DNA from: Hysterangium stoloniferum
Taxonomy: Eukaryota > Basidiomycota > Agaricomycetes > Hysterangiales > Hysterangiaceae
DNA length: 64,000 bases
Direction of reading: 5' to 3'
Assembly: GCA_015178975.1 (NCBI GenBank)
Contig: WHVD01000026.1
Span: 682,001-746,000, forward strand
In this document: positions 32,090 to 43,583 of the stretch, piece after piece
Layout of the letters: every line of letters begins with the position of its first letter
Numbering within the stretch: position 1 is the stretch's first letter
Program-made: the position numbers and the translations under genes
The notes under the pieces: generated by a model
The model's input: only the letters and a program-made list of their open reading frames with translations
The model's database searches: none
Told to the model about the DNA's origin: nothing

Positions 32090-33374
32090 TGATAAACACA
32101 GCTACTGTGACACATCAGGCACCGCAAATGGGGCTGAGGAGCTCCCCACTGATCTTCCACAGCTCCCACACGGCACCAGATGTGCGAAAGGGTGTGCATA
32201 TATCCCGTGGCAAGACAGACTCCTCTATGGCAGTCACATAATTTTACACCACACCTTGCCTACGGGAGTCTGTCCGCATTGGTATTTCATGGTGGCAGAA
32301 GTCAGGCAAGGAGTGCAACAAAAGGCATTGATGGAGGGGGAGATCCCTGAGCCTGCCCTGGAATGGCTTCCTGAACGGAATGCACATGGTGGAAAAAAAA
32401 TTGCTTAATGGGGTGCTTAGTGTATGCATATGGGGGATCTGAGAGAGATCTGAGTGGAACATGAATTAATTATGAGATCCAACAGACAGATATCCAAGAA
32501 CATTCAATTATAGGTGATTATACATAAATGTAGAATCACAGACAGGTCTCAGTTGTTATATGCTGCGTGATACATCTGTTTTGGAAGTGGTGGAAACATG
32601 AGCCCAAGTCAACCTTGAGACAGGGGAAACTCAAGGTTACTGGGAGTAATGGTCAACAAACGGAGGAATGGTGATCATGAGAGAAGCAGAAGAAGAATTG
32701 CCGCAGATTGAACCTATATACATAATATATACTCTAATCTACGATCTAATTTGGTAAATGTGATTGACATAAAGAGATTGGGGTCCCTATTTCTATCAAA
32801 TTCTCATGTCCACTTTTATCGGATAGCCTGCTAGTTGGTCCTTTGCGTGACAAACATTATTAGACTGCTGTTCCCAATTTACCGATTATTAATATTAGTC
32901 CATAGTAAGTAAGTATTACAGTACTTTTTCAACGAAAGGCGTCATTCTAATCATACAAATGACAAACCAGGTATTTTGTTACAGGATGGATCCTGCATAA
33001 ATGTGAATGAAAGCAACTTTGGACAACAAAAAAAGGGAAAACACAGCAGAAATGTGGACACACGACAGCAATTTAGGGATTATGACATGTGTTACTTGAT
33101 GAGGATCCAACAAATTCTGGGAAAGCTTCTGCAAAAGACGGTAGCGTGTTAAAAATGAATCCCTAGAATATATCTCTGTCTTGTATGATAGTACAACGGA
33201 CTAACTAAGTACCTAGAATATATCTAATACATGTGTGATTAATATAATAGTCAGTTGATATGGGAAAAGATTAGCTTACCTCAGTCTCGTATGATAGTAC
33301 AACTGACTGAGGTAAAACTATGGTATCTGCACAATATATATATGAAAGACGAACAATAGGTAGATGAGTGGCAC
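32090..33374. other. Non-coding stretch
   Basis: No supported gene. Two related short segments, around 33165-33215 and 33280-33320 (both with GTATGATAGTACAAC), suggest a small local duplication. The left target duplication GGCAC of the next LTR is at 33370-33374. Confidence 0.4.
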
Positions 33375-34647
33375 TGTGATGTATCTAGTATATATTCACG
33401 AATTTTCCCTTAATTTTCCAGAATTTATTTCAATTTATTTTATTCTATTTTTATTTTATTTATTAATTCAAGAATTAGGCTATTTTCCTTTTAACTTCGA
33501 ATACTCAAAGCTTCGAATGACATCATATTATGTAATCGAAGCCTAGAGCGGTCGAAATATAAGTATAATAAAGCCGGGTTATCTGATTTCGAGAGACCGG
33601 GTTTTTATTATATTATATTAGTACATATATGCGCATTATTATCGCGCGATCACGTGACATCACGTGACGACGACGTCACGACGTGTTTACAATTCGTCGC
33701 GAGTAGTTTTCGCAGCCGCTGGCCGCGTTTATTTCCGTTTCGGCGCCACGGCTTATTTTGCTTCCACCCTCGGCCATCTCGGGTTTATTCTCTGACTCGA
33801 CCGGTTCGGATCTTCAGTTCGGATCTTCGAGTCGGGTGATAGCTATGACATCATAGCGGAATTATAGAAACTTTTAGAAGCTTCCAATAATTTCCTAATT
33901 AGTTATTTAGCTATTATTAAGCAAAAATCTCTACATGTATAAAAGGAGGCCTAAATCACTGAATAAATCACAACTACTTTACTACTATCAACAGCACCAG
34001 CTCATAAGCTTATCTAATCATCCTAAGGACAAAAATAGCCTTAGTCTGATTTACTAACTGCAAGCACCTACACTTGCAGCATTTTGAACTCTTTCTCAGC
34101 AACTCTTGAACTTAGCTAATTCATCTAAGTTCCCTCAGCTTCCCGGAAAACCTTTAGGCTTACTAATCACTTAAGTAAATCTAAATTCTCATTACTGAAA
34201 TCCCTGCCCGTTTAGGTTATTCAAGAGCCCATTTTAACAGCACAGTTAATTGATCTTTAAACAAATGCTTGGATATTCGACTCTCGGACAATCTCTCTAT
34301 TTATAAATTATTTAACAGCTTGTTAAATCTTTATAAATAGTAAACTAAAAGGCTACAAGAAAGCGAAGGCTTACGACAAGTTTCCGCCAACTTATTGCGC
34401 ATACATTCAGCTCCCGAACCTTTATTCTCAAAGAGAACTTAACTTTCGTAGAGCACGTCACTACAAGTTCATCTGAATTTGTCAAGAGACCAAACAAATA
34501 TTGACTTTAGTTGTTTAAGCTTAATAGCGCAGCTAATTAATCTATCAGTATTTAAATTACTGGACCTTTATTTGTTTATTTCTTGAATCCCTTGCCGTGT
34601 CAACGCTTGTTAATTATTTGAGAGAGTAAATAGCCAGATACCTTACA
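33375..34647 (+). mobile_element. Solo LTR of a third family (LTR-C), 1273 bp
   Basis: TGTGATGTATC at the left, ATACCTTACA at the right, flanked by perfect 5-bp duplications GGCAC (33370-33374 and 34648-34652). A TATA-like TGTATAAAAGGAGG lies at about 33938. Unlike its surroundings it keeps a CpG-rich block at 33640-33840 with CACGTGACATCACGTGACG, so it is probably young or protected from decay. Length and layout resemble gypsy-type LTRs, but no interior is present to prove it. Confidence 0.85.
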
Positions 34648-34792
34648 GGCACAGAGGTGAGACATAGGAACAAAGGGGAATAATGGCACAACGAAGGGTG
34701 TGCTATTTTTGTACCTTTGTTACCATTGTTCGCTTGATTCTGGTAACAGTCAACCCTGATCCATATATCCATATGTGCGGTGTCTTTGTTCC

Positions 34793-36644
34793 TCAACATA
34801 GCATTACTTTTGGAGGCTCATGGACAGGTCGCATTGGATTGCTGCTCCACTGGACATGCTGGGACGCCAAGCTGGTAGTATAATAATGGTAATCATTCCA
34901 CACATAATGATGGAGGGCAGGAGGGGCCACACTCCAGGCCATTGGGTGCGGCGGCGGGGCAGTGGGGTGGGGTTGAGGGGGATAGGAGGATAAGGGGGAT
35001 GAAGTAGGGGATGCTTCATCTAGTGAACTACTCAGTGGGCCGACAGCAGGTGTGGGTTTGTGTGACACCATTGGGAAATTAAACGAGCCAGTGTGGGGCC
35101 GTTGAGACAGGTGGGGGGACACCAGCGACACAGGACGCTATCTGTAGTCTAGTCCACATCTCAGTAATGCAAAAATATAGTAATGAGTGAAGGGTAACAT
35201 ACCTTGTAAATATGAGCGCAGGTCAGACATTGGTGCCATTGCATGGCCCCTTTGAGACGGATGATACGATGCCAGCGACACAGGGCACGGTTTGTAATCT
35301 GATTGCCATCTCAGATATAAAAAAACATAGTAGTGAGTGAACCACAATGGACCTTCAGGATACGAGCGCAGTTCAAAAGGACATGCCATTGTGTGATAAG
35401 GAGAGGTGACGGTGATGGACTCTTGAAGAGGTTGCGGTGAAAATGCCGACATCGATGATCCAGGAGACTCCGCTTAGTCTAATGGGGGCTTAGCAAGAGT
35501 ATAGTGGGGCAGGGAACACCTTATGTTTTGAGCACGAGTGCATCTCGTGTGGGTCCAACATGGGAACGAGTATATGCGCCATTGGATTGTAAGGGTGAGG
35601 TGTGAAGCGCGGTTGGGATGGATAGGGGTGCGTGAGCAAGACTGGAGATGGTGATGGTGTTGGGATGGGGGGCTCGTGTCCTAGAGCTCATGTCATTACA
35701 GAAAAATAAAACTAAGGGAGCAGTGCACAACACACCCTGCAAAATGCTGTCATGTGAATCGAGGGTGGGAGCGCATACAGGAGTGTGATCATGCAGGCTT
35801 GGACGCGAATGGGGAGATAGAGGGGATGCTGGAGACTCTGGAGACGGCGGCGACACAGTCATGTCTCTGTCTAATTGGTTGAGATCAGTGACAGGAAAAA
35901 GACATTAAATAGGTCAGTGAAATAGTACCCTATGAACATGACCTCGTCGATAGTCCAGCTTGCCTCTTGCAGTAATGATGTGTGTCATGAGACGATTCCC
36001 CCCCCACATCCGGGCACCGCGCCTCCACAAGACCTACAGGGCTCAACACATTTGATGCCTTTCTTCAGACAACACTTGCAAGGCTACCTGTGAGAATAAA
36101 ATAAAATAAAGTGTGAATATGCGAATGACACAAACTGAAGTGTCGCACTGGACCTTGTCGGCACGACACCCAGCACAGGCCTTCTTCACCCTCAAGCCTT
36201 GGCCCTTGCCTTTGTGTGGGTTGTCTCTACATTCCGAGCCTGCGTCGACGCAATGTTGACACGGGCGTGCCTGCTCACACTTGATCTGTTTCTGGCGACA
36301 GGGTGCAAAACGGAGCTTTGGACTAGGGAATTGTGGCAACGCCAGACTGAGGCAGCGTATAGCTTAACCTCATCTAATTTGAGCCACTTATCACACCATT
36401 TGCAAAAAGCATGGTGAGGTTCGACGACTAATATGTCAGGATCGTCGTGGAGCAATTGTTTGTGCTCTTCTGCCATAGCAGTCAGTAATGGGGTAGGGGG
36501 AGGGGTAAGTGTGAGGGGGCATGGATCGTGTAGAGGGTGAGAAAGGGTAAGTGATGAAGATGGGAAGTGGGGGGAAATGGGGAAATGGGACTTAGGAAGG
36601 GGGAAGGTATGTGTGAGGGGGGGAAGGAGAGGTGTATTATGCAA
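34793..36644 (-). CDS. Zinc-finger protein gene with CxxC...W..H finger and Zn2Cys6-like clusters
   Basis: Minus strand. A likely start is the ATG at about 36474 (MAEEHKQLLHDDPD), or further up in a Pro-rich leader. HHAFCKWCDKWLKLDE ... YAASVWRCH is a CxxC...W..H finger, also present in the gene at 49.6-52 kb. A second frame (36339-36043) gives PCRQKQIKCEQARPCQHC and VDAGSEC, close to a Zn2Cys6 cluster whose first Cys is replaced by Phe. Then KKACAGCRADKVQCD begins another cluster. The shift between the two frames means an intron or a frame break. Downstream exons are Pro/Ser-rich and include a tandem exon-intron duplication (35139-35437), ending LASQHVQWSSNPMRPV at 34793. A transcription-factor role is plausible but not shown. 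Confidence 0.5.
35139..35437 (-). repeat. Tandem duplication of an exon plus its intron (~145-bp units)
   Basis: Unit 35139-35290 and unit 35293-35437 match along their length; both contain TTCACTCA(T/C)TACTAT, ATCTGAGAT or ACTGAGATG, and a piece encoding PVSLASYHPSQR-like peptide. In the first unit the intron reads GTATGT...CTACAG with clear borders; in the second the donor is altered. A partial third unit lies at 35075-35138. The result is a repeated small exon within the zinc-finger gene. Confidence 0.6.
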
Positions 36645-36761
36645 TTGGCAGGAGTACTAGATGAGCTCCTAGAATACTATGTAGAGAGAGGGGAAACTAG
36701 TCTACGGTATAGCAGTATAAAGTGAGGCAGAAGGCAAGTCTCACCAATGCCACTGGAATCA

Positions 36762-37699
36762 GGGTGACCTTATAAACCCACTCCGACATGGGAATGTTAC
36801 ATTAGGCGACATTAGGCGACAGCACCCACATGCTTTGTAATACATATTCGCGTCGTTCGTGTCGCGTTTGTTTCATCACAGCATCAAATAAAGTTTGTTT
36901 TCATCCAATATTCACATCATTATTATAGCAGAAGCAGTGAAACTAGCTATCAAGCAACTCCTCACTGAAAAAGTATACACTGCAAACCCTCATTGTTTCC
37001 AGTTGCTAGGTGACACTTGGAAGGAATGGTTGAAACTACAATCTCGAAAGACCAATTGGCATCTTAAAAAACATTATGTTCCCAGTATGTTTCCATGTAT
37101 GCTAAAATTGACAAACTGCATTATCTGATATGAACATATTCAGAAAAACACATTACATGGTGAAGTAAATATTTGTGGAAAGACACTTATGAGTGTGACC
37201 ATGCTGGTTCATACCATTGCCAGGCTAACAATGATGCAGGTCCTAGCAAATGATGCCAACACAATACAAGTATTAAATGTGATTGCAATGCAAAGGTACA
37301 TATATATCACAACTTGTGGATGCGACAGGGGTGCAGGTTGAATATCATTGGATGCATAATGGTCATGGTCCATATTTTTAGTGCATTGATAATGTTTTCT
37401 TATAATTGAAGCTTTGAATGATATGAAAGCTTCAAGGCTCTAGCTTATCTGAGAAAGGATATTTTATTAGACAAGCTTGGCTAAACAACAACTATGTAAA
37501 ATATACAATATTTTATTAATATAATAAAGCTTGATAATTAACTTGATACCTTTTTGATGATGAAAATGAACTTTATTTGATGCTGTGATGAAACAAATGC
37601 AATAAATGACGTGAATATGTATTACAAACATGTAGGTGCTGTCACCTAATATCACCTAATGTAACCTTCCCATGTTGGAGTGGGTTTATAAGGTCACCC
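36762..37699. mobile_element. Non-autonomous MULE-like element with ~145-bp TIRs, 938 bp
   Basis: The ends are long inverted repeats (36762-36905 and 37553-37699) beginning GGGTGACCTTATAAACCC. The flanks carry an exact 9-bp duplication CTGGAATCA (36753-36761 and 37700-37708), as expected for Mutator-like transposition. The TIR sequence differs from the autonomous MULE at 20-24 kb, so another MULE family drives it. The interior is AT-rich with one short frame (36895-37128) of no known type. CpG loss is stronger in the right TIR than the left. Confidence 0.85.
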
Positions 37700-37708
37700 C
37701 TGGAATCA

Positions 37709-39467
37709 AATTCCTGTGAATGGAGAGAGATGGAGGAAGATCCCCTTCCTGGAAATTGAACCAACTCTGATCCCCGCGAGCACCGGTGATTGCCGTTAGC
37801 ACTTGGGCTGAGCCATACATGAGCGCGCTCCTTCCAAATGTACGATCCTTATGATCTGTAACTTCTGGAGCATTTCCCCCTCACCAGTTTTCACTCTTAC
37901 GTGAGTTGTCCATGTAGTCTTGTTTGAAGGTGAAGAAAACACCATTACTGCTTTTCCCGATCAGGGGGCAATATGACCTGAGATAAAGGTTCTTCCACCC
38001 TTTGTTCTTGGGCATATCTCCCCAACTCCCCCAGCACCTACATAATCGAGAAAACGTATATAAATGAGGCTACTATTGTATAGTTACACTAGTCTGTTAT
38101 ATGTACTTATCTATGACTCCCTAATAATATGGGTCTTGAATATTAACAGTCTGGTCAGTAGATAGTTTAATAATGAGTAGTGCAGGTTGTCATTTCCAAT
38201 CCCCATGGGAACACAACAATCATCACATTACTGAATGATCGAGTTACCCATCAAGTCACTCCCCATGAACTCCATTGCTTTCCCAATTAGGCAAAAATAA
38301 ATGCACTCATAACTGTATCATACTCTGGCAGTCTTTGCTCACTGATCCTTTGGTGCCAATAGCATGTGGGGCTGTGAGTCATGTGGTATTGATACTGCAT
38401 CCTTTGATTAATTTCCAGAACTCACCCCTGAATGTGGGCCCCTCAGCTGCTGGGAGCCTTTGACGTTGGGCCTATGGTGGTGTTTGTTCTCAGTGCTGTG
38501 ACAGCTTTCTCAGATTGATTACGTATCAGGGCAACATAGGGATCATGTTATGGTGTGAATCACTTGAGTTGGTAGTACACTAACCTTTCACCCTCCGCCG
38601 AGTGATGTGCATAAAATAGTGATTAAAGTAGGTACTCCCTTACCAAGTACTATAGCCAACAACATGGGTGAGTCCACTTTTCACTCTCAAACTGTATATG
38701 GAGAGTGTCTTACTAGATCGTAAAGTTGTTGTGAGGGTATTGAGAATGTCGGAGTCTGTGAGTGGTCATACTAAAAGCTCTTGAACCCCCCACCCCTTCA
38801 AATGTGCTAGGTGACCCCATTTGAGGTTGGTCTTGTTTCACAATGAGCTTATCTCAAATTTCTGCTCACTGTATCACTGGAAAAGCCTAAGGGAGAATAA
38901 TCTGACAGACTTTTGAAAAAATAGCAGCGATGACTCCCCTTCCCCTTCCCCCCCCCATAATTCTGTGACAGGGTGTTTCAGGGAGTGTAATCCAAGGACG
39001 ACTTCAAGGAGGGAGGATAGCATAGGGGGTCAGAATTAAATTACTAGGCAGAAGAGAGCATGGGAATGTTCAAGAATTGTAAAGAAAGAAAAATACAACA
39101 GTGAATGTGGATAAGCACATGTCATTGAGGCCAACACTTTTTAGATACTCAAACTCAATCAAATGTGGGTTGACAAGTGACTTGTTAAATATATCATCCC
39201 CTTTTGATGGCGAAACCATACGATTATCACTGTAAGCCTGGCCACCTTACCACATACAGCATCACCAACCTCTCCCATCAACCATTCATTGTTCCATGAC
39301 TTGATTGTTAAGTAGCGCCCTTGTGCCTGATCATGCGGTTCGTTGTTCTCCCACCACATGATATAAAAACCCATATCCTATAGTGATAGAATCAATCTTC
39401 TCTTCGACCATTAATCCTTTCCCCACTCTTCCTTAGGGAACCTCACATTCACCTTGTATCCTACTGA
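37709..39467. other. Non-coding stretch
   Basis: No supported gene, RNA or repeat end. A run of C at 38949-38957 and scattered short frames only. Confidence 0.4.
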
Positions 39468-39469
39468 TA

Positions 39470-41070
39470 CAGTGACTTACAAAATGTATCCAATGTTTTG
39501 TAGTTTCAGCTAATATATGCTATATCCCAGTAGATAAAATAGTAGAAATCACCAGAATATTTGTGAACATAACCTATCATGTATATATTTATATGGTAAA
39601 CTATATTATGTAATATCCATATATGGAAACACTATGAATATTTCAATGGAGAGCATTCATTGGATACGTTTTGTAACTGACACATTTAGGCAGGAAATTA
39701 CTAGTATTTAGTACTTAGTGTAGCCACCTTTTGCCTTTAATACATCTGAAGCCCTCTAGGCATACTTTCAATCAAATCCTGACACACCTTTGCATCAATA
39801 TTGTACCATTTATCCACCACCCTCTCCCACAACTCTTCCATCCCTGGGATGTATTCTCATACCCTGTCCACCTCCTCTTCAGGTGATTCCATAGGTGTTC
39901 AATGGGATTCAAGTCAGGAGACTGTGCTGGCCATGAGAGAACCCTGAAACCATTTTCTTGGAACCAATTCTGGGCCTTCTTGCAGGTATGCTTGGGGTCA
40001 TTGTCCTGCTGGAAGATGATACCATTGGCAGATTTACCATAGTCCTTAAGACTGGCTTGCAGGTCATCCTCCAGAATCTGGATGTAGAGATCCCCATCCA
40101 TCCTTCCATCAATCTTGCATGCATACCCAACCCCCTCCCACAGCATGCACCCCCAAACCATTAAAGATCCACCACCAAACTTCAGGGTTCCCTCAACCAG
40201 CCTGTCACTCAAGCCCTCCCCTGCCTTTTTCCACACCCACTTCCTGCCATCTGACCCCAGCCTATTAATTTTGGTCTCATCATACCACACCACATTCTTC
40301 CAATCCTCCACAGTCCAATCCTGATATGCCAAAGCAAAATCCATTCTCTCCTTTTTATGCCTCTTAGAAAAAGGAGGCCTTTTCTTCTTTACCACAGGCT
40401 TCATCCCAGCTGCCTTGAGTCAATGATGCACTGTTTGAGGATTGAGTGACTGGTTGGTGATAGTGCAAAGTGCCTTTGTTGCATCTACAGCTGTATCAGC
40501 CTTTCCAGAGCTGATAAGGCGTTGTGCAAAATGGATGTTGGCTGTGGAGAGTTTGGAAGGGTGACCACCAGAGGACTTAGAAAGGTGGGAATGGTATTTA
40601 GAATGAAGTCTAGAGATAGTAGCATAGCTATAGCCAGTAGAAACTGAAATATGTCTGGCAGAATGGCCAGTATCAAGTAGAGAAAGGATCTCATACTGGG
40701 CAGCAGTGGAAAGGGGATGCATAGTTAGAATTGAGGGAATCTTAGCTGAGAAAGCCCTTCAACTTATACTGTAGTATAGAATGATCACATGACATGTTGA
40801 AAAACATAAACAAATGCAAACAATCAACATAGGCATATGGTTTTCATGCCAGAACCTGTCAGTTACAAAACGTATCCAATGAACCCTCTCCATTAAAATA
40901 TTCATAGTGTTTCCATATATGGATATTACATAATATAGCTCTACCATATAAATATATACATGATAGGTCATGTTCACAAATACTTTGGTGATTTCTACTA
41001 TTTTATCTACTGGGATATAGCATATATAAGCTGAAACTACAAAACATTGGATACGTTTTGTAAGTCACTG
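39470..41070 (-). mobile_element. Tc1/mariner-type transposon, 1601 bp, nearly complete
   Basis: Flanked by TA on both sides (39468-39469 and 41071-41072), the target of Tc1 elements. Inverted ends begin CAGTGACTTACAAAA and extend about 190 bp with few mismatches. One transposase gene lies inside on the minus strand. Truncated relatives occur at 57296 and 3725. Low divergence between the ends points to a fairly recent insertion. Confidence 0.9.
39715..40722 (-). pseudogene. Tc1 transposase, DD34E, with one stop and one frameshift
   Basis: Minus strand, ATG at 40722. The N-terminal part has a helix-turn-helix pattern (YEILSLLDTGHSARHIS, YATISRLHSKYHS). An in-frame TGA at about 40417 separates TVHH from LKAAGMKPV. 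Then come [14 protein letters not shown] (first Asp), [15 protein letters not shown] (second Asp) and [15 protein letters not shown] (Glu), with the 34-residue spacing of Tc1. Near 39856 one C is missing compared with the copy at 59.2 kb; after that the correct tail ([14 protein letters not shown] ... [11 protein letters not shown]) lies in the next frame and ends about 39738. With two small lesions it is inactive but young. Confidence 0.9.
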
Positions 41071-41464
41071 TATTTAAAAATAAAGAAAACTTAGTCCTTT
41101 CCGTGTTGACCGAGTTAGGCTGATACCGACAGCTTTACAATCACGGTGAAAATGGCACATCTAGCTGCTTTTCGAGGTAGAGTAGTAAATGTTATAGTAA
41201 AGTGAGCCTTGATCTTAGTGGAGGGCCACTCAATGAAGAGGAAGTAAATCCGACCGACAATATATACAGGAAAGGGTGGTCACTTGCACCGGCGGGGAGA
41301 AAATCCCGAACTCCGGTCATGCTAAAACCCCACACTCATGGAATCGTCAACTTGAAAGACACAGAGCGACAGCATAGCTGATCACCTCTGGAAAAGAACC
41401 ATTTCATATTCGTTTGCAAGGAATAATTACAACAGCGGATTAGTCGGTACTCGGTATACATTTA

Positions 41465-42640
41465 CTTACAATCCCAACTGCAACTGGCAAGCAGTCCCTC
41501 GTCGAATAGCGACTATCCACAGCCTATGACAAATTCCGTATGTGCATCGTGAATATGCATTAGCGACTGCGCAGGAGGGTTAGATGTGGTAAACCACCTG
41601 TGACAGACAATGAGTAACCCTATCAAATCCGGAACCCAAGACGGAAAAAGGAGAAAAATAAAAAAAAGTCACTCACACCCTACACGTCGTATCATAACTT
41701 GCACTGACAATCAAATCCGGACGATGGGGGCACCACTGTATCTTCCGCACTGCATATTCATGTCCTCTAAATTCCTTTTCGCAAATCCCGCCTACCTCCG
41801 GTATTCCCCCAGCTTCACCATCCGGCAATCCCATACTTTAATGGGTTTGTCAACGCCAGCTGACGATATTATAAGGGCGGTATTTATCCCAGTCCAAGGT
41901 CAGTATTTCAGTCACGCTAGCGGGGACTGTTAATGCGGCGTGGGCGGGCCCTCGCGCATCACCTCGGACGGGCGCGGCGGGAAAGGAGGGTGCACGGAGA
42001 TCTAATATCTGCATTGTGCCGTCTGAGGAGCAGGTCGCAATTGTGGAGGGGTGATGGGGCGAGAAGAGGGCTTGGTACACGCATGCTGCGTGCGCGTGGA
42101 GGGTCTGCACGGAGTGCGGGCAGTGCGGCGTCCACTGTCGCAAGCGTGAATGGTGGGTGACGGCGGTGAAGAGCGGGTGAGGTGCGGGTACGTACGAGTT
42201 TGGAGGTGCCATCCCAGGACCAGGAGATGAAGAATTCCTTGTCCAGGTTGGACCAGTCTACCGAGAACACTTCGCGGCTGTGCTCGTGCCAGGCTCGGAT
42301 TGGAAGATCCTAGTCCTTGTGCGTCCGCATCTTACGTTATGGTCATGCTTCTTGCTTGACACATCGGACTCACGTTGAGCATGATATTCCCACAGCTTAA
42401 TGGACCCATCCCCCGAAGCTGTTACTAATCAATTCTCATGTATCTCTGACCATGCGAGATGTACAACCCGTCTTGTGTATCATATGCTTTGTCGAGCTGA
42501 AGTGTGAGAGGGACAAGAGAAACGAGGTGGAGGCGACCATTTCCGAGGAGGCCGTAGTTGGCTGAAGAGGCTAGTGCAAGGTGGCCCGTGTAAAATGGAG
42601 ACCACTTGACTGAATAATGAGCATTTCCTTCTACCTACCT
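41465..42640 (-). pseudogene. PEX7: PEX7-like PTS2 receptor (WD40), frame-broken
   Basis: PEX7 is the cytosolic WD40 receptor that brings PTS2 proteins to peroxisomes. The minus strand gives its landmarks in order: SSANYGLLGNGRLHLVSL, then AWSEIHEN and LVTASGDGSIKLWEY, PIRAWHEHSREVFSVDW, SWSWDGTSKL, an intron, CVYQALFSPHHPS, TVPASVTEILTLDWDKYRP, AGVDKPIKVWDCRM, CEKEFRGHEYAVRKIQW, an intron, and HTEFVIGCGWSLFDEG at the C-terminus (about 41500). Several frame changes (near 42500, 41870 and 41810), a TGA after HEN, and no clear initiator mark it as a pseudogene, unless the assembly is faulty here. Introns keep GTACGT...GACAG and GTGAGT...CGCAG style borders. It sits between a Tc1 element and a copia fossil. 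Confidence 0.8.
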
Positions 42641-43102
42641 TTAGGGTACCTTTTCCCCTAACCGCTATGTATCTTAGTTATGCGACGCGGGGTATATAAA
42701 TGTATTATATACATAAAAAAGGCGGACGTAAACCGGGTACCGGGTCAACGTTTGAGCGTCTATGCCTTGCGTTGCGTTCGGTTCCACATATGTGTCGGAA
42801 AAAAAAATGCCTGTTAATATGGATGAAGCCCAGGTAGAAAATATATCTAATATATTATTTATTGACCCCTTTTTTATAACAGAGCGAGGAGGATCCTCGC
42901 CATACATGCTATTGCTTAAATGAATGGGTTAAAATATTCTCTCTAACTTGCTCTTTGACTCACTCTTCTGAAATATAGATTCCGATATATCGTCGTTAGG
43001 GAGCGTTCGTCTGATTTTCATATACTTAGGTTTAAGGATAGACTTCTCCCCGCGAAGTATGCTATCTCAGGATGCCAGTTCCTGGCGAATCCGGCTTGGA
43101 AG
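42641..43102. other. Spacer between PEX7 and the copia element
   Basis: AT-rich, no gene recognised. Confidence 0.4.
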
Positions 43103-43389
43103 TGTTGAGATTATTTGCGCAGTTCTAAATAATACTCTCAGTGAGTGATAAACCTTCGCTATAACATCTATTGTTATCTACCTAAATATAACTGAATTAA
43201 TAGTAAGCAAACTACTAATGTAAGATGAGGGAAATATGCATACCTCTCAGTGAGTGATAAACTTCACTGAGAGGCTACACGATCAGTCTCCAACATATAT
43301 AGTATCCATAAGTGAAGTGCAACTATGCAGTTGCCCAACACTGCATTCCAGCTTACAAATGTAGCTTACATAACACCATTACTTCAACA
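43103..43389 (-). repeat. 3' LTR of the copia fossil
   Basis: 287 bp; contains the repeated CTCAGTGAGTGATAAA motif twice and matches 48075-48363. Confidence 0.9.
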
Positions 43390-43583
43390 CCCTCCCTTAA
43401 GTGGAACATAGTTCGATGAGGTATGAGAGCCTTTCAACCTTCAGTCTGGCTAACAGCTTCGTTAGCATATCGGCAGAGTTATTGTCTGTGGATACATAGT
43501 GGATTGATACCAGCTGCTTATTAGCAACTTTGCAAATAAAGTGGTTTCAAATATTGATGTGCTTGGTGCGTGTGTGGAATTCA

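Noticed and set aside
41933-42270. Arg/Ala-rich frames in the 42-kb region
   Set aside because: CpG-rich alternate frames of the PEX7 sequence.
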